A stretch of 18,783 bases of DNA from Lachnospiraceae bacterium (GCA_016281675.1 JAEEJD010000021.1:1-18783), one strand, 5' to 3'. Shown: positions 1-8,428, counted from the first letter of the stretch. The notes: generated by a model from the sequence alone, not told the origin. Numbers and translations are program-made.

Positions 1-37
1 AGTGCGGAGTGTTACAGCCTATTTAATTGTCATAATA

Positions 38-487
38 CTATTTAAGAACTTTCTTCAGCTCGTCCATGAATGTATTGACATCCTTGAACTCTCTGTATAC
101 CGATGCGAATCTTACATACGCAACTGCATCAAGATCCTTGAGCTTAGCCATTATGAGTTCACCGATTATACTGCTCGGTATCTCTTTGTCCTCATACGAG
201 AATATCGCCGTCTCAACCTCATCTACTATCTGGCTGATCCTTGAAGCCGATACCGGGCGCTTATGGCATGCACGGAGAATACCCGCTTCGATCTTGGCTC
301 TGTCATATGTCTCCCTGTTATTATCCTTCTTGATGATAATGATAGGGATAGTCTCGACTTTCTCGTATGTTGTAAATCTCTTATCACACTCGTCGCATAC
401 ACGACGACGTCTTATTGAATTATTATCGTCAGCGGGTCTCGAGTCAATAACCCTTGTGTTTTCATGACCGCAAAATGGACACTTCAT
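38..487 (-). CDS. nrdR: Transcriptional repressor NrdR
   Basis: Zinc-ribbon/ATP-cone repressor that senses ATP/dATP and represses ribonucleotide reductase operons. The 149-residue product has the family's usual length. It opens with the zinc ribbon (Cys3, Cys6, Cys31, Cys34, starting MKCPFCG) and a basic RRRR stretch at about 26-29, followed by an ATP-cone from about residue 49 to 139. The ATG is preceded by AGGAGAG about 6 nt away. The gene starts 18 nt after the ftsZ stop, so it is probably co-transcribed as the last visible gene of the division cluster. This links deoxynucleotide supply to division genes by position only. No NrdR box or ribonucleotide reductase gene is visible here. The 37 bases beyond its stop, to the window edge, hold no recognisable terminator or gene. 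Identification is secure. Confidence 0.97.
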   Translation of the reverse strand: MKCPFCGHENTRVIDSRPADDNNSIRRRRVCDECDKRFTTYEKVETIPIIIIKKDNNRETYDRAKIEAGILRACHKRPVSASRISQIVDEVETAIFSYEDKEIPSSIIGELIMAKLKDLDAVAYVRFASVYREFKDVNTFMDELKKVLK

Positions 488-505
488 AAGTTCTCTCCTG
501 TTCTC

Positions 506-1897
506 TTATTTATTCTTGAGGAAATCCGGTATCTTTATCGACTTGGCCTCAACCTTGCTCTCAAGAGGAGCCGTGGGTCTTGATATTCCGGATAAAGAAC
601 TTACTGTACGCTGTGTAGGCTGCGAAGGTGTCGGAATACCCGGCTGAACCTGCTGTCCCAACTGCTGAGCAGGCATTGCTCCGGTCATTGCTGCCGCACC
701 GGCCGGATTGTTCATAACGGGAGCGGCATTCTGAGCAAATCCCGCACCAGTCTGATTACCGTACATGGGCTGAGGCATATTGGGCATCATGCCTCCGAGC
801 ATTCCCGGCTGCATCTGTCCGATGCCGTTCATTGCAGGCATATTACCGGGCATACCCGGATTGACCATACCCATGCCGGGCATACCCTGCTGGGGTCTTC
901 TTGCATATCTTGCACCCGGCTGTGCCGTCGGCTGAGCCTTAACGGCATTCTCATCTATACCTGTTGCAAATACGGTAACCGTACATGTATCCGTTTCTCT
1001 GGAGTCGTCACGCGCACCCATTATCAGGTTAACTTCATCACCCGTGATATCTCTTACGTATTCAACCGCATCATAAGCATCGTAAAGGGAAATATCACCG
1101 GATATGTTAACGATAAGATCGCTCGCGCCCTGTATCGTCGTCTCAAGGAGAGGGGAATTAACCGCAAGCTTAACAGCCTCAACGGCTTTGTCATCACCGC
1201 TCGCCATTCCGATTCCGAGATGTGCGATACCCTTGTCCTGCATTACGGTACGTACATCCGCAAAGTCAAGGTTGATGAGCGAAGGAACATTTATAAGATC
1301 GGTAATACCGCGTACACCTTGCTGTAATACCTCATCGGCCTTTTTGAGGGCATCGGCCATGCTGGTTCTTCTGTCTACTATATCAAGGAGCTTATCGTTG
1401 GGAATGACGATAAGTGTGTCAACGTTCTGTTTAAGCTTTTCTATTCCGCCGATCGCATTCTCCATACGCTTTCTGGCTTCGAATCTGAAAGGCTTTGTAA
1501 CGATACCGACGGTAAGCGCACCCTGTTCCTTTGCGATCTTTGCTATTACGGGTGCCGCACCGGTACCTGTTCCGCCACCCATTCCGCAGGTAACGAATAC
1601 CATGTGCGCACCTTTGATGGCTGTTGCTATAGTCTCCGCCGACTCTTCGGCGGCTTTTTCTCCGATCTCGGGAACAGCTCCGGCACCAAGTCCCTGTGTG
1701 AGCTTCTCTCCGATCTGTAACAGTCTGTGTGAATTGCACATCTTAAGTGCCTGGCTGTCGGTATTGACCCCCAGGAACTCAACCCCGGCAATATTCTCTT
1801 CGACCATACGGTTGACCGCATTATTACCGGCCCCGCCGACCCCAACGACGAGAATTCTTGCTGCAGCTTCTACTTCATTGTTTTTAATCTCCAGCAC
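506..1897 (-). CDS. ftsZ: Cell division protein FtsZ
   Basis: Tubulin-like GTPase that forms the cytokinetic Z ring. The nucleotide-binding loop GGAGNN is at about residues 21-26, the tubulin signature GGGTGTG at 107-113, and the T7 synergy loop NLDFADV at 209-215. The globular part ends near residue 320. A long variable linker follows (about 321-452), then the conserved C-terminal peptide KIPDFLKNK (455-463) that binds partners such as FtsA, SepF or ZapD-like proteins. At 463 residues it is longer than many FtsZ proteins (roughly 350-400) because of the linker. Residues 339-378 contain 12 methionines among Gly, Pro, Asn and Gln. The start is GTG, chosen because AAGGAGGAG sits 6 nt upstream and the family N-terminus fits. 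A 171-nt gap with its own promoter separates it from divIB. Confidence 0.98.
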   Translation of the reverse strand: MLEIKNNEVEAAARILVVGVGGAGNNAVNRMVEENIAGVEFLGVNTDSQALKMCNSHRLLQIGEKLTQGLGAGAVPEIGEKAAEESAETIATAIKGAHMVFVTCGMGGGTGTGAAPVIAKIAKEQGALTVGIVTKPFRFEARKRMENAIGGIEKLKQNVDTLIVIPNDKLLDIVDRRTSMADALKKADEVLQQGVRGITDLINVPSLINLDFADVRTVMQDKGIAHLGIGMASGDDKAVEAVKLAVNSPLLETTIQGASDLIVNISGDISLYDAYDAVEYVRDITGDEVNLIMGARDDSRETDTCTVTVFATGIDENAVKAQPTAQPGARYARRPQQGMPGMGMVNPGMPGNMPAMNGIGQMQPGMLGGMMPNMPQPMYGNQTGAGFAQNAAPVMNNPAGAAAMTGAMPAQQLGQQVQPGIPTPSQPTQRTVSSLSGISRPTAPLESKVEAKSIKIPDFLKNK

Positions 1898-1903
1898 GTC
1901 TGA

Positions 1904-1912
1904 CTCCTCCTT
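1904..1912 (-). promoter_or_regulatory. Ribosome binding site of ftsZ (defines GTG start)
   Basis: AAGGAGGAG on the minus strand, 6 nt before the GTG. It is a near-perfect Shine-Dalgarno and supports the non-ATG start of ftsZ. No in-frame ATG lies close by. Confidence 0.85.
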
Positions 1913-1956
1913 ACAATCACTAAACTATCCCTCATATTTATTACTTGTGTCTGAAA

Positions 1957-1984
1957 ATTATCCAACCACAATTTGTTACGTCAA
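1957..1984 (-). promoter_or_regulatory. Sigma-A-type promoter of ftsZ
   Basis: On the minus strand TTGACG (1979-1984) and GATAAT (1957-1962) each match the consensus in 5 of 6 positions and are 16 bp apart. The predicted transcript start near 1950 gives a leader of about 50 nt. It lies in the 171-nt AT-rich gap between divIB and ftsZ, so ftsZ-nrdR can probably be expressed independently of the upstream cluster. This is a sequence match only. No operator was recognised. Confidence 0.65.
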
Positions 1985-2068
1985 CAATATTACGTAAACC
2001 CATACAAACATATAATATATATATTTGTTTAATTATTCAACACTTTTTTTTATTTTTCTCTATTTTTT

Positions 2069-2911
2069 TTATTCTTTGGCTTCTTCTTCAGCCTCTTCAC
2101 TCTCGGCTTCTTCGGGCTCGGGTTCTTCTTCCTTGTCCTTGTCAAACGAGAAGTTGACTTCCTCGCCTACGTAATTTTCCATATGAAGCACTCCGGAATA
2201 CCCTTTAAGTTGCGGAAGCAGAAGGTGCATCTCATTGATTTTCTCATCAATGTAATCATCCGTTCCGAGTGATACTCTCGCATCACCGAAATAAAGCGTG
2301 ATACGGCTGTCCGAATCAAAAGCTATCCTGTCCGTTGTGATCTCATACTTCCCGAGAAGCTGCGTGACATTGAGGATCGTCAGGAAAACAGACGGATCCC
2401 TGACCGGAAGCGGCTCATGAAGCACAACATGATCGTATGACAGGCCGGTAACGAACGGAATGCCTTCGATCTTCCTGTTGGAACTCTCGACAACTATACC
2501 GTCCTTATCGAAATACATGTAATGTCCGAGATACTCAACGTATCCTGCAACCGCTTTTTCATATACGTTTATACGAACGGAGTTGGCGCTGACAATATCA
2601 ACATCCATCTTCTCGATAAACGGAATGTCTTCTATGCTCTTGTTGCGGTATATAACCGAGAGTATCAGCGAGTTATACAGATACGGGCCGTTGAAGACCA
2701 TATCCTTGATCTCTTCTTCGGTATAATGCGAGTTACCGGTTACAGTAACGCTTGTTATCGAATAATTATGCCACAAAAAAGCGGCGACCCCGCACAGGAC
2801 TCCCATGATCACGACGATCGTAAGAAGCACCCTGATGACTTTGTTGCTCTTAAAAACCTTGGGGAGCTTGGGCATTGGCGGGAGCTTGGGAAGCTTAGGC
2901 ATCTTTGGCAT
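2069..2911 (-). CDS. divIB: Cell division protein DivIB/FtsQ
   Basis: Bitopic membrane protein of the divisome, acting outside the membrane with FtsL and DivIC to control septal peptidoglycan synthesis. Residues 1-22 are a cytoplasmic tail of repeated [M/L]PK units, about 26-47 form one membrane helix, and about 51-120 fit a POTRA domain (SITSVTVTGN onward). The beta domain runs to about 255. The last ~24 residues (257-280) are almost all Glu, Asp, Ala and Pro. The 280-residue length is normal for Gram-positive DivIB. ATG start: GGAGGG lies 6-7 nt upstream, inside the end of ftsW, whose stop is 1 nt before this start, so translation is probably coupled. The fold-level call rests on the POTRA motif, size, topology and position between ftsW and ftsZ. 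Confidence 0.9.
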   Translation of the reverse strand: MPKMPKLPKLPPMPKLPKVFKSNKVIRVLLTIVVIMGVLCGVAAFLWHNYSITSVTVTGNSHYTEEEIKDMVFNGPYLYNSLILSVIYRNKSIEDIPFIEKMDVDIVSANSVRINVYEKAVAGYVEYLGHYMYFDKDGIVVESSNRKIEGIPFVTGLSYDHVVLHEPLPVRDPSVFLTILNVTQLLGKYEITTDRIAFDSDSRITLYFGDARVSLGTDDYIDEKINEMHLLLPQLKGYSGVLHMENYVGEEVNFSFDKDKEEEPEPEEAESEEAEEEAKE

Positions 2912-2912
2912 G

Positions 2913-4064
2913 CTATCCCTCCAGCCTTATGCTTCTTGAAACGCTCAGTACCAGCCCCATTTCCGCCAGCAGGAACACGATCGACGATCCTCCGTAACTG
3001 ATGAACGGAAGGGTTATTCCCGTATTGGGTATCGTATTTGTGACAACGCTTATGTTCAGTATGACCTGAATGGAAATATGAGCCATTACTCCGACAACGA
3101 GAAGAGCTCCGAACATATCCTGGGCATTATTGGCAATGACCATGAATCTCCAGATCAGGATCATGAACAGGATGATGATGGCTATTGCACCGAAAAGGCC
3201 GAGTTCTTCACATATTATCGAGAAAATCATATCGTTCTGGGCTTCCGGCAGATACCCGAGCTTCTGGATACTCTCACCCAGTCCCTTTCCGAAGAAATTG
3301 CCGGACCCTATCGCGTAAAGCGCCTGAAGCGTCTGGAAACCTTTGTTCGCGGCATAACTCTCGGGATCCATCCATGCTTTGATACGGGCAAATCTGTACG
3401 ACAGGCTTGTCGGTATGACATCGTATTTGACAAGAAGAATGACAATTACCGCCAGCGCCGCGGCAATACCCGCTATAACAAAGTATTCCTTGTACTGGGG
3501 AGTTGCGACGAACAGCATCATAAGAACGATGCAGAATATTATTATGGCTGAACTGAGGTTCTGGGTGATGGTCAGTACGCAAAGTGCATGAGGAACAGCC
3601 ATTCCTATGACAAGCAGGAATCCTTTCTTTGTCTTGATGGCTTCGGAATACTTACACACTACAGACGCAAAGAATATGATAAGCGCAAGCTTTGCGACCT
3701 CTGCCGGCTGCAGTGACATACCGAGGTTCAGCCATCTTCTCGCACCGCCGGCCTCATAACCGAGGGGTGACAGAACAAGAAGGATAAGGACGAGTGATAC
3801 AACATAAGCCACAAACGCAAATCTCTGGACAACGTGATAATCGATGACCATTATGACGAGCATGACCGCTATACCGATCGCCGATGCCACAGCCTGCTTC
3901 CTGAAATAGAATGCCGGGTCCTCGAATTTGATGTTGGCCTCGTAAGAGCTCGTGGAATAAAGCATTACAAGCCCGAAAAGTATCAGGAACACAACTATGA
4001 ACAGCATAGTGTAATCGAAGAAATATTTTGTTTTTTTCTTTTGGGGTCTCGTCTGTTCACTCAT
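2913..4064 (-). CDS. ftsW: SEDS peptidoglycan glycosyltransferase FtsW
   Basis: Multi-pass SEDS-family polymerase that extends septal glycan strands from lipid II together with its class-B PBP partner. The 383 residues carry about ten hydrophobic segments. Family motifs are GARRW (107-111), QPAEVAKL (119-126), YLPEAQND (271-278) with Asp278 in the position of the essential catalytic Asp, and TLPFISYGGSS (351-361). The usual 'xPDLGT' stretch is replaced by TQNLSSA (167-173), which I recall as a common variant in related Clostridia. The start ATG overlaps the murD-like stop by 4 nt (ATGA) without a clear Shine-Dalgarno, so translation is probably coupled. FtsW rather than RodA is inferred from context: cognate PBP upstream, divIB and ftsZ downstream. 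Confidence 0.95.
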   Translation of the reverse strand: MSEQTRPQKKKTKYFFDYTMLFIVVFLILFGLVMLYSTSSYEANIKFEDPAFYFRKQAVASAIGIAVMLVIMVIDYHVVQRFAFVAYVVSLVLILLVLSPLGYEAGGARRWLNLGMSLQPAEVAKLALIIFFASVVCKYSEAIKTKKGFLLVIGMAVPHALCVLTITQNLSSAIIIFCIVLMMLFVATPQYKEYFVIAGIAAALAVIVILLVKYDVIPTSLSYRFARIKAWMDPESYAANKGFQTLQALYAIGSGNFFGKGLGESIQKLGYLPEAQNDMIFSIICEELGLFGAIAIIILFMILIWRFMVIANNAQDMFGALLVVGVMAHISIQVILNISVVTNTIPNTGITLPFISYGGSSIVFLLAEMGLVLSVSRSIRLEG

Positions 4065-5410
4065 AGACTCTTAACTATAGCCCTGAAAGCATTTCCTCTT
4101 TCTTCGTAACTTCTGTACATGCCTCTCTCCTCGCACGCGGGTGAAAGCAGAACGGCCTCGCCGGGGTTGGCGTGACACGTGCAGATACTTATCGCTTCCT
4201 CGAGATTGTCGGCATATATATAATCATTGAATCCGTGCTCATGAGCACAGCTTGCCATTCTCTCCTTTGTCTGTCCGATAAGAACGAGCTTCTTGACCTT
4301 ACCGCGGAACGAATCTATCCATTCACCGTAATCCGCACCGCTGTCATAGCCCCCACCTATAAGGTAGGTCGGACAGTCCATGGCCTCGATGCCGTTGATC
4401 GCCGATCCCACATCGGTTCCCTTGGAATCGTTATAGAATCTCACTCCGTTCTTCGTTGCAACGTACTCGACTCTGTGGGCAACCGGTTCAAACTCTTTGC
4501 ATGACTTTATTATGTTGTCCGTCGGAATACCGTATTTGTATGCGGCCGCTATCGCCGCAAATGCATTCTCGAGATTATGATTGCCGACTATCCGAATGTC
4601 GGATGTCTTCATGAGCTCGCGCTCACCCCACCCGTCTCTGAGTATTATTCTGTCATTTATAAGGAACAGTCCTCTTTTGAGTTCACGTTTTGTCGAAAAG
4701 AAGAACGGCCTCGGGGCATCCTGCGTTACGTCGAGCTTCATTCCGAACGCTCTCGTTATCTCGTCCTCATAGTTTAAGATCACGCGGTCCTTTACGGTCT
4801 GTTGGGCCGTAACCTTTTCGATAAGTTCCTTATACTCGGAGAAAGGCAGGCCCGAATCATTCGCCTGCTTGATATTTATTATTACGGATACAACGGGATG
4901 AAACGTATCCGCCAGTTCAAGGTGTTCCTCGCTCATCTTGATGACCGTCGTGGAATCCCTTGTTGTCTGGAACACGGAATCCGCATATGAATCCGACGAA
5001 TCCACAATAAAAGCGTTTCGTGTCCTGTCCTTTATTATCTTGCCGAGAAGCGAAGTGCAGCTCGTCTTGCCTTTTGTGCCGGTTACCGCAACAACCCTTC
5101 CGCGATCATACGAAAACGCAAGTTCTGTCTGTCCGATAACCTTATGACCGAGTGCCGACAGTTCGAGTATCAGGTCCTTGTATCCGAGGGCATCATCGGT
5201 GATCACGACATCTCCAACCGCAGACAGAACGCTTTCCGGGAGCGTTGCGACATATACCGCAGCTTCCTCGGGACTGTTGAGGCCCTCTATGATATCTTCC
5301 TCATAGACGGAGTCATCCGTTGCCAGTACAATGCACGAGTTCCCTTTTGCCATCAGAAGATTGGCGGGAAGAACCGTGCTCATCCCTTTTCCGATAACAA
5401 GTGTTTTCAT
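4061..5410 (-). CDS. MurD-like Mur ligase homologue with lost catalytic residues
   Basis: Homologue of UDP-MurNAc-L-Ala:D-Glu ligase by full-length layout (449 residues, family norm about 440-460) and cluster position. Kept: P-loop TGTKGKTS (110-117), GNHNLENA (276-283), HRVE (312-315), NDSKGTD (327-333), and a SYEERG motif near the C-terminus (434-439). Changed relative to canonical MurD recalled from memory: the SPGVP loop is TDDAL (71-75); GNIG is DSSD (137-140); ELSSFQLE is KMSEEHLE (158-165), so the metal-ligand Glu is Lys158; the Asp-His of NIxPDHL is Ala-Asn in NIKQAND (179-185); the carbamylated Lys aligns with Ile197; CAS is CEE (426-428). These positions bind UDP-substrate, the second metal and D-Glu. 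I therefore infer ATP binding may persist without normal ligase activity, and leave the symbol blank. AAGGA abuts the ATG, with GGGGAGA about 13 nt away. A divergent but active MurD is the alternative. Confidence 0.85.
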   Translation of the reverse strand: MKTLVIGKGMSTVLPANLLMAKGNSCIVLATDDSVYEEDIIEGLNSPEEAAVYVATLPESVLSAVGDVVITDDALGYKDLILELSALGHKVIGQTELAFSYDRGRVVAVTGTKGKTSCTSLLGKIIKDRTRNAFIVDSSDSYADSVFQTTRDSTTVIKMSEEHLELADTFHPVVSVIINIKQANDSGLPFSEYKELIEKVTAQQTVKDRVILNYEDEITRAFGMKLDVTQDAPRPFFFSTKRELKRGLFLINDRIILRDGWGERELMKTSDIRIVGNHNLENAFAAIAAAYKYGIPTDNIIKSCKEFEPVAHRVEYVATKNGVRFYNDSKGTDVGSAINGIEAMDCPTYLIGGGYDSGADYGEWIDSFRGKVKKLVLIGQTKERMASCAHEHGFNDYIYADNLEEAISICTCHANPGEAVLLSPACEERGMYRSYEERGNAFRAIVKSL

Positions 5411-5450
5411 TTCCTTGCTTATCTCCCCTTTTTATATCTTCACAGCACCG

Positions 5451-7931
5451 TTAATCCCACAGATCCGAAACCGGTTCGATCGGTTCGCCTGTCTGCGGAT
5501 CAAGGAGAATGCCGCTTGTCGGATCTATCGCGTATCCTGTCGCGGGGTCTATCTCCACTTTCCTGTCGGTGGTGTCTTCTTCATCAAGTTTGTTTCCGTT
5601 TTCATCCACGAAGGTTATCGCTCCGTTTGATTCCTTCTTCTCGGTACCGTTCTGCTCCTTGTCCTGATCGACGATTATCTCGCCTTCAACCTCAACGCCT
5701 TCCTCTTCTCCGGATGAACCTTTTGAGAAATCCTGCTGCTTCTCGGCAAGTTCTTCGGCTTCCTTCTCGGTAAGTTCTTCCGTCTGGAATATACCCATAT
5801 ACGGAAGGACCTCCGTGAGAATGTCTTTGCACAAAACGGCTGCGTATTTGGAAACGGCCTGGTTTCCGGTGTTGGGTTCGTCCACAACGACATAGCAGAC
5901 TATCTGCGGATCATCGGCGGGTGCGAACGACATGAACGAAACGACATAATTGTGCTTATCACGGGGGTATTTCTCGGCAGTTCCCGTCTTACCTCCGATC
6001 CTGTATCCCGCGGGTCTTGCGCTCTTACCGGTACCGTTGTCTACAACACCTATGCAGAGTTCTCTCATCTTCGCGCTCGTCTCTTCGGAAATGGTCTGCT
6101 TGAGTATCCTCGGCTCAATCGTTTCAACCGTGGCACCGGCAGAATCAAGAACCTTCGTCACGACATGGGGCTTGTAGTAATATCCTCCGTTTATGAGACT
6201 GCAAAATCCCGTTACCATCTGTATCATGGTAACGTTGAATCCCTGTCCGAACGAACTGATGGCAAGGTCGGTCGGAGTCATCGTATTGACGTCAAATACG
6301 AGGGAATTGGTCAGTGCCTCTCCGGTAAGGTCTACATTTGTCTTGAGACCGAAGTTGAATATCTGATTGTACTTCATGAATACGTTCTTGCCGATAGCGG
6401 CACCGATCTTCATGAACGCGATGTTACAGGACTGCTCAATGGCACCAGCAAATGTGAGAGTTCCGTGTCCGAGACGGTTGCTGCAGTGGATCTCGTGATC
6501 TCCGACCGTCATAACACCGTTACATACATATGATTCATCGCCTTTAAGTATTCCGTCCTCGAGACCTGCCGCCATCGTGAACGGCTTCATCGTCGATCCC
6601 GGTTCGTATGTGAAGTTGATACAGAAGTTCTTCCATAAGGCGTTGAGCGCTTCCATCTTGGCATCTTCATAAGCCTTCTCATAGGCCTCCGCATATGTCA
6701 GGCCCTCGTACGGATCATCGCTTCCGGAAGGGTTCTCTCCGTTCTCTTCATTGTTGCCGCCGACATTTATATCAATGTTTCCGGAAGAAGTATTTTCTTC
6801 CTTATCTTCCTTGTTATCCTTTTCCTCTTCCTTGGCCTCACCGTTATTTCCCTCCTCGGGTATGATGCCTTCCGAAGTCCGGTTCTCAAGAGTCATGTTC
6901 CTGACGGCCTCGGCGATCTCTGCATCATTCATATGCTCAAGATCAGCACCCGGATCAAGTATCCCGTTCATAAGGCCGTACTTGTCGGGATCGAGTTCAA
7001 CCTCTATGTCAAGCCCGTCTGTATTTCTCGGATCGTTGAGGTTGTACGTGGGATAGCTTGCCATCGCAAGTATCTCGCCGTTATTCGGGTTCATAATGAT
7101 AACGCCGGTATTCGTTGATCCCGCACCTTCACGCGCTTCATCCCTGTGTTCCTCGTTAAACGCGAGAATGTTCTTCTCCACGATACTCTGTATGTTCACG
7201 TCAAGGCTCGTAACAAGCGTCTTGCCGTCCTGTGCGGGTTTAAGTGTCCTCTCCAGGTTCTCGTCATCATTGAGATATCCGTATTCTCTTCCGTTTGTTC
7301 CGACAAGAACATCGTTATAATATTCCTCGAGTCCGTACGCGCCCTCATTCTCACCCTGAACAAATCCGATGACATCACAGGCAAGCGAATTGTACGGATA
7401 CTGACGGATATATGTATCCTCGAGCCACACGCCCGTAAAATCAGGGTACATGGACGGATTGTTGACCATGTTCATGATCTCGCTTACCGCCTCGTAGCTC
7501 TGCTTCTTGGCAACTATTCTGTACTGGCTGTCGGGATTGGAAAGGATGAAGGACCGAAGCTCGTCCTTCGTATATGTGAATTCGACAGGTGTGGAAAAAA
7601 GCGCCGTGATCGTGCTCTCGATCAAAGCACCGTCATCTTTGTTGAGCGTCTTTGAATCGACACAGACGTTATAAACCTTCTGACTGACGGCGATCTTTGT
7701 ATTGTTGCGGTCTACGATATCACCGCGTTTTGCGGGTATCGTAACGCTGTCGTATGCCTGTTGGGACAATACCCTCTTCTTGTACTTCTCGCCGTCATTA
7801 CGGTTTATGATAAACAGGCGGATCCCTAAAAAACCAAAAGCCACCAGTATCATTACAAACAATACTGCCAGCTTTATTGACATCTTCTGTGTGAATCTGT
7901 TTGATCCGTTCTGCTTACTCCGCTTAGCCAA
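5451..7931 (-). CDS. Class-B penicillin-binding protein (FtsI/SpoVD type transpeptidase)
   Basis: Septal peptidoglycan DD-transpeptidase. One N-terminal membrane anchor (about 19-43) is followed by the PBP dimerisation domain (RGDIVDRN at 69-76) and a transpeptidase domain with SxxK at Ser446-Lys449 (STMK), SxN at Ser501-Asn503 (SCN) and KTGT at 648-651. At 826 residues it is longer than usual. An acidic, Asn/Gly-rich low-complexity insert of roughly 90 residues (about 325-412) precedes the SxxK motif. A charged C-terminal tail of about 105 residues ends in three DPxTG-like repeats (795-816). No PASTA domain was seen, unlike many SpoVD/Pbp2B. The only workable start is TTG, with AAAGGA about 9 nt upstream; an in-frame stop lies above it and the next ATG (codon 17) would shorten the cytoplasmic tail. 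It is the likely partner of the FtsW here. Vegetative versus sporulation role cannot be told. Confidence 0.93.
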   Translation of the reverse strand: MAKRSKQNGSNRFTQKMSIKLAVLFVMILVAFGFLGIRLFIINRNDGEKYKKRVLSQQAYDSVTIPAKRGDIVDRNNTKIAVSQKVYNVCVDSKTLNKDDGALIESTITALFSTPVEFTYTKDELRSFILSNPDSQYRIVAKKQSYEAVSEIMNMVNNPSMYPDFTGVWLEDTYIRQYPYNSLACDVIGFVQGENEGAYGLEEYYNDVLVGTNGREYGYLNDDENLERTLKPAQDGKTLVTSLDVNIQSIVEKNILAFNEEHRDEAREGAGSTNTGVIIMNPNNGEILAMASYPTYNLNDPRNTDGLDIEVELDPDKYGLMNGILDPGADLEHMNDAEIAEAVRNMTLENRTSEGIIPEEGNNGEAKEEEKDNKEDKEENTSSGNIDINVGGNNEENGENPSGSDDPYEGLTYAEAYEKAYEDAKMEALNALWKNFCINFTYEPGSTMKPFTMAAGLEDGILKGDESYVCNGVMTVGDHEIHCSNRLGHGTLTFAGAIEQSCNIAFMKIGAAIGKNVFMKYNQIFNFGLKTNVDLTGEALTNSLVFDVNTMTPTDLAISSFGQGFNVTMIQMVTGFCSLINGGYYYKPHVVTKVLDSAGATVETIEPRILKQTISEETSAKMRELCIGVVDNGTGKSARPAGYRIGGKTGTAEKYPRDKHNYVVSFMSFAPADDPQIVCYVVVDEPNTGNQAVSKYAAVLCKDILTEVLPYMGIFQTEELTEKEAEELAEKQQDFSKGSSGEEEGVEVEGEIIVDQDKEQNGTEKKESNGAITFVDENGNKLDEEDTTDRKVEIDPATGYAIDPTSGILLDPQTGEPIEPVSDLWD

Positions 7932-7969
7932 AACCGTATATCCTTTATGCTATCCGGAGATCACCCGTA

Positions 7970-8410
7970 TCATTCGATGGAAACAAACTGTCTGACGTAA
8001 TCGGTTCCTTCGCTGTTATATACAACGATCTGCTCATCGCTTGCATATGTCATTCCGAGCTCATCCATGGCGCGTTTCTTAATGTTCTCCAATCCTATCG
8101 CGCCCTTGATGCGGCTCTCGTAGTCGTCGTTTTCCGCACGAAGTCCCTGCAGTTCGACTTCCATCGCCGAGATCGTATTAACATACGTCGTAAGCGAGGA
8201 CTGCAGGCGAATATACTGTACGCAGACGATACCCGTAAGTACCATCGCAAGTGTCATGAAAATCATGAACCCGGGATTCATACCCGTATCCCTGTCAATG
8301 TTCTTGCGGGACTTGGCAGACAGCTTCCTGGGTGATCTTACTTCCTTTTCAATTGGTCGAAGGGCTCTTGCCGTATTACCGTAAACGTAATCTCTTCTTC
8401 TGGCAGCCAC
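7970..8410 (-). CDS. ftsL: FtsL-type septum formation protein
   Basis: Small bitopic divisome protein expected to pair with DivIC and DivIB by coiled coils outside the membrane. The 146 residues consist of a basic cytoplasmic tail (1-45), one membrane segment (about 46-66), a predicted coiled coil (about 68-105) and a C-terminal ELGM...EQIVVY segment (117-131) typical of the FtsL/DivIC group. The start is GTG, with GAAGG a few bases upstream. FtsL sequences are too variable for recognition alone. The call rests on topology and position between rsmH and the class-B PBP. A promoter lies immediately upstream. The PBP gene follows after 38 nt. Confidence 0.85.
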   Translation of the reverse strand: MAARRRDYVYGNTARALRPIEKEVRSPRKLSAKSRKNIDRDTGMNPGFMIFMTLAMVLTGIVCVQYIRLQSSLTTYVNTISAMEVELQGLRAENDDYESRIKGAIGLENIKKRAMDELGMTYASDEQIVVYNSEGTDYVRQFVSIE

Positions 8411-8428
8411 TAAAACACCTTCTTTCCG

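Noticed and set aside
1104..1997. 297-codon open frame antisense to ftsZ on the plus strand
   Set aside because: Ser/Thr/Pro-rich shadow of a conserved gene, with no ribosome site and no recognisable domain.
2041..2068. Homopolymer-rich T/A tract after divIB as a terminator
   Set aside because: On the coding strand it is an A-rich run without a preceding hairpin, so it does not look like an intrinsic terminator.
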